From assembly GCA_029204225.1 (NCBI GenBank), contig CM055108.1, forward strand, positions 25,551,803 to 25,615,802: DNA of 64,000 nucleotides, read 5' to 3'. The DNA comes from Diphasiastrum complanatum (Eukaryota > Streptophyta > Lycopodiopsida > Lycopodiales > Lycopodiaceae). The position numbers and the translations under genes are program-made. Every line of letters starts with the position of its first letter. Position 1 is the stretch's first letter. Positions 1 to 9,982 of the stretch are shown in pieces. Below the pieces are notes generated by a model. The model did no database searches and had not been told where the DNA came from. It worked only from the letters and a program-made list of their open reading frames with translations.

Positions 1-3000
1 GCAAGAAGTGATAAGAATGCTGAAACTGGATTAAGCTCAAAATTGGACAGTGAAAATCAGAAGCAGCAACTACCAGAGTTTTTGAGAAAGCGGCTTAAGG
101 CTAGGGGAATCCTGAAGGATGAAGGCACTGAGGATGCACCCTTTTCAGTAAGTCTAGCATTGTTATGCATTCTCCTCTTTGAAATTTCAATCTAGCTTCT
201 CTTTACCTTTCACAATGAGCATGAATGTGAGGTATCCAATTCATATTACGCCATGTGCATGTTAGATTTGGAGTGTTGCAATCAATCCCTCAGTTTTGCT
301 TTGCAGTTTCTAGGACTCAGCAAAGTACAATCAAGCTTTATGGTTCTTACTAGTTTTTTTGACTGGCTGCACACGTATGACATCATTTGTTCAGAGCCTA
401 GGAGCAGGACCTCGAAGCAGTACACTGTCATCGACAGCCCTTCCTTCAGGCTGGGTAACAAGTGTTCTTCTTGCTAGGTTCAGATTTTATCCATATAATG
501 TTTTGTTGGTGCAATGACCATGAATGACTTCACCTGCCCAAGAGAATCCAGATTCTTTGTAAACCCAGTTAGCAACTTATGCTGGGGTACTGTCGAGACA
601 TAAGCAATGCTCTTTGGCTAAGATTTTTTGTTTATTGAATTTTATATTATTGTTTTGATTTAAATCCTTTGACTTTTTTGTTTGCACGTATATTGTTTCT
701 AAGCTTTACCTTATGACATCAATGACTTCTCAATATAAATTTGTGACATTGGATATATTCTAATTTCACAAATAGATACCTGCTCGCACTATTTAACCAC
801 AAAGCTATGCCGTTCTATGCTCACATGAAGGGCAGTACATCAGCATCTAATCACATATGTTGCATGCACTAATATTTCTTCTGTATAAAAATCATCCAAT
901 GTCCATCCACCCAAGTACGTACTACATGTGTCGATAAATGGAAACAACCTAGACTTTGTCATAAAGTGCCATCACTACCAAGATTGTATTTGTAGAAAAG
1001 CCCAAGCCCGCCCAAGCCCACTAACCTTTGAATAAGCAAAGGCCATGGCATTGAGTTGAAGGCTTTTCGAAAGCGCACTATACTCTCTCTCATCTATGAC
1101 TAGCCTGCTCAATAATGGATCGGAGTGTGATTATTTGGTCAGTAGTGGAGTAGTGTCCCTTGAAACTAGCCTAACTTAACCCATAGCATATAATCTCCTA
1201 GTCTTTGCCTCCTTACTCATTGCAAACTGAAGGATGGTGATACAATAGTTATCAGGTCTCATGGGATCAACACTCTTATGGTTAGAGTAGATGATATTGG
1301 TGCACCAAGGAGGATTGCTTAGTTAAGGAAATTGGCAAGTATAGGTGCGAGTGTATTAAGGAGTGTGGATAAGGAGCTCAAGTTCCAAATCCTCAACACC
1401 ACATTCGCGTTTAATTGCTGCAAGGACCGTATTAGAAGTAAAGAAAGAAAATTTTGAAGGACAAGGAGAGATGACAATGAGTGTGTTAGTAGGAATAGTG
1501 TACAAGGTGGTGGCATAGTTAGTCCAAGTGTGAAGATCAGTCAGTGAAGGAGGTGGAGAGCAGGGAGTCAACTCGTGCCAAAAATTCCCAATGGAGGAAC
1601 TGAAGTGAAGGCTTATAAGCCTTCTACCTTCATTTGTGTCATAGGTGCACTTATTAGTGCGAAGAATATGATGATAGGTGCGTTTGCTATCACGAAGGAG
1701 GTGGGGTGAGTGGTTTTGTGCATGGATAACTCGTTGGTGATGATAATTGTTGGAGATGGTGAACTCATGCAACCATTCTCCTACATTCCCCGAAGGGGCC
1801 GACATATCGGCAGTCATCGACACCGAATTTGTCGGACCCCCACCCCCGAACTATCGGCCTCCAGTCCGTCGGGCGTGAAGCTTCCAAGTTGTCACACGGA
1901 GCCGTAAAAGTACGTTACCAGAGGGATGGTTAACTAAGGGTTTAGCGTAAACCTCTTTTGTAATGATTAGTTGACCTATCTTGTAATCTCACAACGTGAG
2001 ACATAAGTATAGATCAGAAATCAATAGAATGCATGCAATGCTGAAATGCAATGAAAAGATTGTAAGAGGAGCGTCAGGCCGCCAATGAGCGAGACACTGC
2101 CGACTCACACTGAAACAAAACAGAAATACATTATACAAAATACATTCTGTTTTTCCAATTGCGCTTGTTGCGTTACCTCTGTTATTGTCTGATTGATTGC
2201 TGCAGTGTCCGCATATCTAGGTCTTGCGCACTTCCGCCAAGAATAGGCGCACACAGTTGAGCAACGCACTCAAAACTTGCAAAGCCGGATTCTCGGACAT
2301 GGTATCGGAGTAGAGTCATTAGATATACATTATGGCTACTAAGATTCAGACTTGGATTGCAATCAATCTTGATGGCGCAAACTATCGCGTGTGGAAGTTC
2401 AAATTCAAAACGCTTCTCAAAGGCGAAGGGATATGGTCAGTGACCGATCTCACAGAAGAAAAGCCTCCAGAGGGAGACCCAAGGAGAGCTGAATGGATAA
2501 GGAAGGATGAACGCGCAATGGCAATCATCGTGTCCTTCTGACGAAGAAACCGAAGAGAACACAAACCAGCAGCGACAAATTGGACCAAGAAGGTCGACAA
2601 GAACAAGAAGACAACCTAACCGATACATCGACAATCTTCAGTGGATTGAAGACACAAATTTCGAATACTGCAGCTACACCAAAGAACCGACGACATATCA
2701 AGAAGCTATCCAAAGCCCAGGGGGGAGATTTTTGGAAGCAAGCAATGTCGGAGGAGATCGAATCGATGAAGCAGAATCAGGCATGGACACTAGAGCCACT
2801 ACCCGAAGAAAAGAAAATGGTTGACTGCAAATGAGTATACAAAAGGAAGCTGAAATCAGATGGAACTGTCGGACGATACAAAGCTCGACTTGTCGCCAAA
2901 GGCTACACGCAAATGTATGGCAGCGACTATTTCGATACATACTCGCCAATGGCATCCGACTACTCCTCGCCTATGCAACAAAGTATGATCTGAAAGTGCA

Positions 3001-5066
3001 CCAGATCGATGTGAAGACAACCTTTCTCCACGGAGACCTAGATGAAGAAGTCTTCATGAAGCAGCCTGAAGGATACGAAGACCCCAACAATTGAGATTAC
3101 GTCTGTCGGTTAAATCGATGTATTTATGGTTTCAAGCAGGCATCGCGAGCTTGTTACAAGAAGCTCGACAGTCTTCTGAAGTCTCTAGGCTTCACTCCTA
3201 CACAACTAGACTGTAATGTCTATATAAAAAGAATAAAGAAGAAATTTGTGATTCTGACGATATTTGTAGATGATTCTTTGAGGATAGGCAATTGTCTGAT
3301 CTTGATTAATGAAACCAAGAGTCAGATATCTGCAAGTTATGAAATCACAGGTTTAGGAGAAGCGACGAAATGTCTTGGGCTGCAAATCAAAAGAGACCGA
3401 ATAAGAGGTGTAATGCACCTGAATCAATCAGAATATGCAGAAAAAGAAACACCGAATTTGTCGGACCCCCAACCAAGAGCTGAAGGTAGACTATCGGACC
3501 ATAGCTCGTCGGGCAAGCCGAACTATCGGCCTCCAGCCCGTCGGGCGTGAAGCTTCCAAGCTGTCACACGCAGCCGTAAAAGTAACGTTATCAGAGGGAT
3601 GGTTAACTAAGAGTTTAGCATAAACCTCTCTTGTAATGATTAGTTAACCTATCTTGTAATCTCATAGCGTGAGACATAAGTATAGATCAGAAACCAATAG
3701 AATGCATGCAATGCTGAAATGCAATGAAAAGATTCTAAGAGGAGCATCAGGCCGCCAACGAGCGAGACATTGTCGACTCACATTGAAACAAAACATAAAT
3801 ACAAAATACATTCTGTTCTTCCAATTGCGCTTGTCGCATTACCTCTGTTATTGTCTGATTGATTGCTTCAGTGTCTATGATCGATAGCCGTGTATTTAGG
3901 TCCTGCAATTGAATGCATAGTGTAGCACACTTCCGCCAAGAATAGGCGCACTCAACTGAGCAACACACTCAAAACTTGCAAAGCCGGATTCTTGGACAAT
4001 AATGGCAATAGAGTCAAACCGAGGTTGTTCAGTGGATCAAGACAAGGAGGATTTGGGTTAGAATCGATGAGAAGGGAAGCTAGGGAGGTACCTGTGTGTA
4101 AAGCAGTGGTGAAAAAGGCATCTTGAGATTCCAAACGTATATCATGGAAAAAATGATGAAGTAAGGCCGTGAGAGATTCCCAGTACAAGTAGATGTGAAA
4201 CTGGAGATGCATGGGATGAAAGAGGGCGATCCCATGAGATAATCCTCAACACTATGGCTGCCACTATGAGGGTGGCAAATAAAGACACTACAGTTTGGCC
4301 AACAAGCTAAGCATTAAAAAATGGGCTCCTCCAAAGTGAAGTAAATGCTCACCACAAGTAGTGAGTGGTTCTAGATCACCCGTAGAAATCTTGGTAATAC
4401 TCATATTCTCCTCATCAATAGTTTCCACCTAACGTGAAGCAATCCTGGCATTAAAATCACCAGTCATTTAAATATGAACCCACTTTGAATAACGAATGAT
4501 ATCAGGAGGTAGATCAACGTACGGAGAATCGATACTCTCAGCAAAAGATGTCTCAGGAGGAAAGTTGTTAACATACTGCTATAAAGACATCCCAGTCCAA
4601 TAAGGTAAATCCAAATATATCGTGTGTGTACATCATGACCAATGAAACCAGGGATTGGTTTTAGAGACTCTCTGTATAAAAAAAAAGCTTGCCACTCGCC
4701 GAATGTGTCTATGCCTTTAATGTTGAGTACCTCCTTTAATATTGACCAAGTGTGGTATCCAAGAATCTACCAGCTTCTTGCATTGCATCTTGAGTATCAG
4801 GGATACCCCTTACTCTCAATTTCTCTCTAGAAAGCGTGGCAAGAAGAACTTGCAGTAGAGGTGGAGGATCTGGGAATATGAAGGAGTCCACCAGATGGGA
4901 GAGGGGCAGTGGAATCAGAATCAGCATGTAGAGTAGCGAAGGGCAGAAAATTAGGGAGGGGTGGCAGTGAAGCTGCCTGCTTGGAAGACAGCACTGCTAC
5001 AGCAGGCAGCGCTGTCAGGAGAGCGTATGGCGCAAAGGGGGGGGGGGTGGAGCGTTTCTTGGGCGG

Positions 5067-5132
<66 letters not shown>

Positions 5133-8100
5133 CTTTATCAATGTCTTTTCCATGCCAACAGGCATATAAGATTACATGTCAAGTATGTGGTGCAAATAGG
5201 AGCGTGTGAAACATCTCCAAAAACAGTAAAGAAAACCATATATGAAGTATAATTGCTAATAACAAAATGGATATGGAATAAGAGTAGCTGATAATATATG
5301 TAACTATGATGGTAATGGTGTATAAATTATATGCTCATCAAATCCTGCTGCCACTGAAGAAAGATGTAATGGAGACTGTAGCTGGAGCACATCCAATGTG
5401 TGCTGATGACGTTGTCGAGGAGTTTGTTTGTGAAAAGTGTCTCCTCATGTTGGTGGCCCTACGAGCAATAGGAATTTGGGTAGTATGCCGTCTCTGGTCC
5501 AATGTCTTTTCCATGTTAAAAGGCTCATAAGATGAGAAACAGTACATGTCAAGTATGTGATATCAATGGGGGCATATGAAACGTCTCTGAAACAGTAGTA
5601 TGAAAAAAAAGCAACATATCTAATTACTATAAACTGAGCTGAAATGAATGAGATTTACATAAATACAGATGCTACTAAATGTCATCATGTCCCACTTATT
5701 TTGTAGAAAGATTTGATAAGAGCTGCGCAACATGAGGTAGATCTGGTAGCTGCTGATGTCGTCTAGGACTCCTAGTGACTTCCTAAAGGGGGATGCTTAC
5801 TGTTTTATAGTATAACATGCCCTCAGATGGGCCATTTAGTAGAGGGTCAACCAATCATAAGGTCCAATGCTGACTGGTAACCAGAGTAGGCAAAAATTTG
5901 AAGCTAAATCAGGTGTCACAAGTAGTCTCAAAAACTTGGATGAGGAGGGTCCTTACACATTAGGGTTGGGAGCCTGATAGTAGGTCACCTTGTAGGAACT
6001 CACTTATGTCCTCGACCTTGTGACTGAATAGCCAATATGCTTAACATTATGGGTCTTTTACGGGGTCTATGTAGTTAGCAAAGCAAGTATTGTTCACACA
6101 TCCTTAAATGTATGCGACTTGAAAATTATGAAGCTTTTGAAGCATTGTCATATCCCAAGTCTGCCAAATATTCTTTTGTGATGGAAGTGTTAGCAATTTT
6201 ACAATGTTTATTATGCATTTCGCTGCACGACCTTGCTCTTTTTCACAACACCTTTGATATGGATGAAATTATGTGCTGAATAGATTGTAGCCTTTAGAAT
6301 AAATACAGTCATGCTATCAGTAGTGTTTTGAGGTGGAAGAGATGATGCTTTCAAATTCTTTCATATAAAAGTGGAACTCATCAACAGTTTGTAGTTGAAC
6401 TTAGTGTGCTTCATATTTTCTTATGGAATGTATACCTCAGTTTGTACTGTTCAAATTTTATCGCTTAATAACATCACTACGCTGAGTGGAATTGTGAAAA
6501 TTATGTATGGCTGAATTGGCATTGCAGATAGAAAGCAAAGACCCTGAGAGTGGATGTATGTATTATTACAATGAACTCACTGGAAAGAGCCAGTGGGAGC
6601 AGCCAACAGTAAAGGTACTGCCACCTCCTCCACCACCAGATCTGCCACCAGACTGGGAACAGGCAACTGATATGACAACTGGTACATCTCATGCATTTTC
6701 ATTGTTAGAACTTTATAAGAATCACTCACAGACAAGCAACATCAACTTTATCCAGCTCAATACAAGGATTTAAGTTGCATGTTTGTTTCTAAGTTCAGAA
6801 GGTTTCATTTCAGGTCAACTGTACTATTTCAACATAAAGACAAACGAGTCTTGCTGGGAACGACCCAATCTTTTAGATACAAGTGCCCAAGAAGAAAGTA
6901 AACGGCAATCCGTTCCAGTTGAGGTTGAACATGCTAAAGTGTCAAATGGGTCTGCTTCAAAGTTCAAAAAATGTGCAGGATGTGGAGGTTGGGGTCGCGG
7001 TTTGGTGCAGGCGTGGAATTACTGCAATCATTGTACCAGGCAAGAAATGTTTGAATTAGCTATTTTAATTTGTTTTATTCAAAAAATTGCTAGCAAGGTA
7101 AAACATGAGCTTAAGCTGTCTTTTGTTGATTGACAAACTTGAAATGAACCAGACTTTTGGTCAGACAAACTTCTTGATTCTATGCAGAGTTCTCAACATC
7201 AAGGTACCCCAAGTACAAAATTCTCATGCCTCCAAAATGAGTGTTGTACCAGCAGAGCCAGAGGAGAAACCAGAGCCAGAGTTCAAGCACAAGTGGCAAG
7301 CAGACATTGCTGTTGCTGTTGAAGCTGATTCTGTAAAGGACCCAAATCTCAGGTACAGCTACCTCTAGTCTTGATTTCTATGGTTTCATACATGTCTTGA
7401 TTTCCATGTAGTGCACCACCAACGTGTTGGGTTCTGATGGTCCAGTCATTGCTGAAATAGGTCACCATAATTTTGGATCATTACAAAAAAATTCTCATAA
7501 CTTTGGGATAAGTCGGCCTTGTAAGTTACACAGTCTAACATTGGGTATCTTGGTTTATCGTTGAAATGCATCTTACATTGTGGAATACCTCATAGTAGGA
7601 AAGTTTGGAATATGTCAAATAGCATCAATGCCCATACCTCTTGCCCAATTGGTAACCAAATGAAATTGGTGTGCAGTCACAACAGGGGGAATGACCCAGT
7701 TCATGGCTCGTCAAATTAGGAACCATGTAAAATAATCTTAAAGGTATTTTGAAGGGGTCTAAAAACAACAAAGACTTGTGGGACCCCAATAGTTGCGGGT
7801 CTTGTTAGTGTCATATATCCTTTATGGATATAACACTCCCCCCATAAAATGCATTGCCCTCAATGTGGGCTTATCTAATAGAGCTACTTTTGTATCACTG
7901 TTTGTACCTGCTTTTAGTATAATAAAGCTTTGTGCAGGGGAATCATCAATGTTGGCAGCACCAATAGTGCCGAGAGCAGCCATATAGTGATCAATAGCAT
8001 GAGAATAAAAAGCACAGGAGCATCTACAACAATAGCATCTAGAACATGAGCATCTGGAAGAACAGGAACATCTAGAACATCAAGAGGTGTCAGGACGTTG

Positions 8101-9982
8101 ATGAATTGTATCATAAAGAGCCTGCGCTTGTGCCTGCAAAAAAGGAATGTGAGAAAACATCCATAGGTTCCCAAGTAGCTTCGTCGATAGGACAACCATC
8201 CCATTCAGCCAAAAATTGGACAATTCTGAATAAGATTCTAAACCAGATTGAGTATCTAAATTTAGATGACATACTGTGTATTTCTAGGTAACTTTCCAAC
8301 CACTAAAGTGGTTTTTTTACAGCTTAAGTGTGAGAAGGACAATATGTTGGGCTGAGCTATCACGTGGAATGAAGGCTCGAGGAACTGTTCCACGTTGACC
8401 TTTGGAAAAATTCTATATCAAGGTTCAATAACCTTGTGCAACATTGTATTACGCTAATATTCACGAGCCTTTGGGTCCTCCAAAATTTGCGAGCCTTTTG
8501 CTATTATATTTCTTATTAAAAGCCATGGAATTCGACGTATTTGGATTCTGGAATCTGCGGTTCTGTGGAATGATGGGTGCATGGAACACTCCACTTTGTT
8601 CTGGAAGTTTGTTATTAAACTGCATTGAGTGGCTTAAAATTAAGGTCGAGGTCGAGTCCTTTTAGTGTGGACATATCATAGCCGGTTTAATTTTTCACTT
8701 CAAGTTGTTTGCCTTTAAATAAAGTGGTGCTTTGACTGGTCCCAAACTTTTCGACTTTCGGAATCTTGGTGCAGTTCACCTCCATATAAATGGAACTTAT
8801 GAGAGATGCCTAGCAAGTTCAAGGTTTGTAATTTGAGTTAAACTGTCACAAGTCTCTTCATAGACTATGACATCATATAGTTGAGGTTATAGTGTTTACA
8901 TCATTTTTGGATAGCATAATTCCTATAGCAAAGAGGCGATAGCTAGAAGAAATTCTAATTTTGATTTTTTTGGAATCAATTCATATCAGAAACTCAGTTG
9001 ATTTTTTTTCGCAGATTTGAACCTTTTACTAATTTGTCTAATCGTTTAGCATTCCAATGAATTGAAGTCTGAAAAAAAAGTAGAGTCAATTTGAGTAGAC
9101 TGGGAACCATGCAAAGAACCCAACAGACTGTGACTGTCTGGATTAAAAAACTCAGACAGCAAATTGTGAAAATCTTAAAAGTGCCCGGTTGCACTTTCCA
9201 TGCTTAAATCTCCACTCAAGTGTTTCTCTTTCAGCAAATGCCTGGAAACCAAAGTCTGGGGTCTTTTACCCTCATTTGGTCATTTCCAATAATCAGTAGC
9301 TACTAGCAAATGAAATTTTTTGACTTGCACAATGACTGTGTATTGTGGCCGTGGTGACAACTTGGTGCAAAATTGTTGCAAATGCAGATCAATTTTTTCT
9401 TGAGTTTGCTATTAGCCCATTGTCTTGGCTTACATTAGTTTTGGTGAGTTAACAAAGTTATTCAAAACTGGCTTGATGAACTAAGCAGGAGGCCACCCCC
9501 AGGGAAGCAAATTAGGAAAGACCAAAGAAAACGAGCACAAGAGACTGCTGAGCTTGACCCCATGGACCCGAGCTCCTATTCGGATGCACCACGTGGTGGC
9601 TGGTATGCGGCAGTGTCATCCTTCAGAATTCTATTTCTTATTTGAATAATCAGAGGTCAATGTGTTTGGATAACTAGCCTTGTTCTACTGCTTATATCAG
9701 CCAGTTCTCAACTTCTGACGTTCTGAAAAGAGCCTTGTCTGCCTCATTTCTTATGCATGTGATGATTTATGTACCAGGGGAGTCGGTCTAAAGGGTGTGC
9801 AACCAAGAGCAGCTGACACCACTGCAACAGGTCCTTTGTTTCAGCAGCGGCCTTATCCTTCCCCTGGTGCAGTTTTACGGAGAAATGCAGAGCTTGCTGC
9901 TCAACAAGGAAAGACAAATGCAAATCTTGCAGTGATTCGTAAAAGGGGAGATGGTAGTGATGGGCTTGGTGATGCGGACTGA
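1..9982 (+). CDS. PQBP1: PQBP1-like WW-domain splicing factor (5' end outside window)
   Basis: Homologue of polyglutamine-binding protein 1, a nuclear pre-mRNA splicing factor. Inferred exons: 1-147, 395-454, 6528-6681, 6814-7039, 7188-7352, 9489-9602, 9778-9982; phases agree at every junction and give 356 residues plus stop. Exon 1 carries [18 protein letters not shown], typical of plant members. WW1 (residues about 65-95) starts with LPSGW at the end of the 60-bp exon 2 and continues in exon 3 ([17 protein letters not shown]). A proline run precedes WW2 (about 108-138, LPPDW...LYYFN...CWERP). Exon 4 ends in a CxxC-x13-CxxC segment (CAGC...CNHC). Exons 6-7 hold [16 protein letters not shown] and [13 protein letters not shown]; the latter is the YxxPxxVL motif that in PQBP1 binds the U5 snRNP 15-kD protein. 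The coding sequence looks intact. Introns 2 and 5 are swollen by antisense retroelement remains. The exon 2 call rests on the WW consensus and phase 0 splice sites (ttcag/AGC and TGG/gtaaca). Confidence 0.88.
395..454 (+). other. PQBP1: 60-bp exon 2 of the PQBP1-like gene, first half of WW1
   Basis: Twenty codons ending GCC CTT CCT TCA GGC TGG (ALPSGW), between a ttgttcag acceptor and a gtaaca donor, both phase 0. It supplies the first WW tryptophan; the 22 residues to the second tryptophan are exactly the usual WW spacing when joined to the exon at 6528. A longer open frame over the same bases (253-477) is in a different frame and looks like chance. Confidence 0.82.
1830..2299 (+). repeat. 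5' LTR of the copia fossil (approximate)
   Basis: Starts near TGTCGGACCCC and ends ...CTCGGACA directly before TGGTATCGGAG. It is a direct repeat of 3459-3998. The exact left edge is uncertain because the two copies also share about ten bases upstream of the TG. Confidence 0.65.
3459..3998 (+). repeat. 3' LTR of the copia fossil (approximate)
   Basis: Direct repeat of 1830-2299, ending ...CTTGGACA. It contains several short TCGG-based palindromes near its start that are partly absent from the other copy. Confidence 0.65.
5071..5131. repeat. (GA)30 microsatellite
   Basis: Uninterrupted GA dinucleotide run within intron 2, at the 5' border of the LINE remnant. The Arg-Glu and Ser-Leu open frames across it are only repeat translations. 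Confidence 0.97.
5140..5596 (+). repeat. Pair of direct repeats, about 90 bp, 361 bp apart
   Basis: Copies at 5140-5226 and 5501-5596 share AATGTCTTTTCCATG at the start and TACATGTCAAGTATGTG inside, and both end in a related GAAAC...CT...AAACAG. They differ by small indels. The family is unknown; they could be ends of an old element or a local duplication. Confidence 0.6.
7040..7187 (+). other. PQBP1: GC-AG intron 4 of the PQBP1-like gene
   Basis: The exon reads ...TGT ACC AG and the next exon A GTT CTC AAC, giving CTRVLN. That phase requires the intron to begin GCAAGA and end tatgcag. AG/GCAAG is the standard consensus of minor GC-AG introns, and no GT nearby keeps both frame and protein similarity. 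Confidence 0.75.
7425..8420 (-). mobile_element. Ty3/gypsy chromovirus 3' remnant, antisense in intron 5
   Basis: On the minus strand, a chromodomain-like stretch lies at about 8125-8240 ([19 protein letters not shown]), the C-terminal tail typical of chromovirus integrases, with fragments of the preceding linker up to about 8420. Downstream on that strand a purine tract (GGGGGGAG, 7836-7843) abuts TGTTATATCC, which starts a probable 3' LTR running from 7835 to about 7425. Only this end of the element remains; it is broken and old. It lies in the 2136-bp intron 5 (7353-9488) of the PQBP1-like gene. Confidence 0.62.

Larger units (their letters stand above)
1830..3998 (+). mobile_element. Ty1/copia fossil inserted in the LINE
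   Basis: Parts: 5' LTR about 1830-2299; primer-binding site just after it (TGGTATCGGAG, initiator tRNA-Met type); gag start at 2332 ([18 protein letters not shown]); pol remnants 2540-3440 including reverse transcriptase blocks ([12 protein letters not shown] near 3005, YGFKQASRA near 3130); 3' LTR about 3459-3998. The LTRs share long near-identical stretches but differ by indels, so the insertion is not recent. Badly broken, with roughly ten or more breaks. The gag start closely resembles that of the element at 42318-46888, so the two are one family or sister families. No clear target duplication was found. Confidence 0.8.
1010..5070 (-). mobile_element. LINE (non-LTR retrotransposon) remnant, antisense in intron 2
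   Basis: Read on the minus strand from about 5070 downward. A basic, proline-rich ORF1-like start ([11 protein letters not shown]) is followed by [16 protein letters not shown] (4750-4850), resembling LINE ORF1 proteins. TGDFNARI at 4444-4467 is the GDFN motif of the apurinic-type endonuclease, followed by ...[10 protein letters not shown]. The endonuclease tail is at 3999-4212. Linker and early reverse transcriptase are at 1320-1823 (FWHELTPC..., LAAIK...), and [16 protein letters not shown] near 1090-1170 matches the STxDQI block of LINE reverse transcriptases. The reading frame is interrupted by many stops and frame changes; the RT catalytic part and 3' tail are not recognisable. The element is split by the copia fossil at 1830-3998, so it is older than that insertion. 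The clade is not assigned. Confidence 0.72.
455..6527 (+). other. PQBP1: 6.07-kb intron 2 of the PQBP1-like gene
   Basis: Begins gtaaca after TGG and ends ttggcattgcag before ATA GAA AGC. It holds an antisense LINE remnant (about 1010-5070) with a copia fossil inserted in it (1830-3998), a (GA)n tract, and a pair of direct repeats at 5140-5226 and 5501-5596. In 455-1009 and 5597-6527 I see no gene or element, only AT-rich intron sequence. Confidence 0.8.

Noticed and set aside
253-477. 74-codon open frame in the first introns of the PQBP1-like gene
   Set aside because: It overlaps exon 2 in a different frame; the WW motif LPSGW is in the other frame with splice signals.
4827-5169. Open frames with long Arg-Glu or Ser-Leu runs
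   Set aside because: Translations of the (GA)30 microsatellite. Only the minus-strand [11 protein letters not shown] part is kept, as a LINE ORF1-like start.
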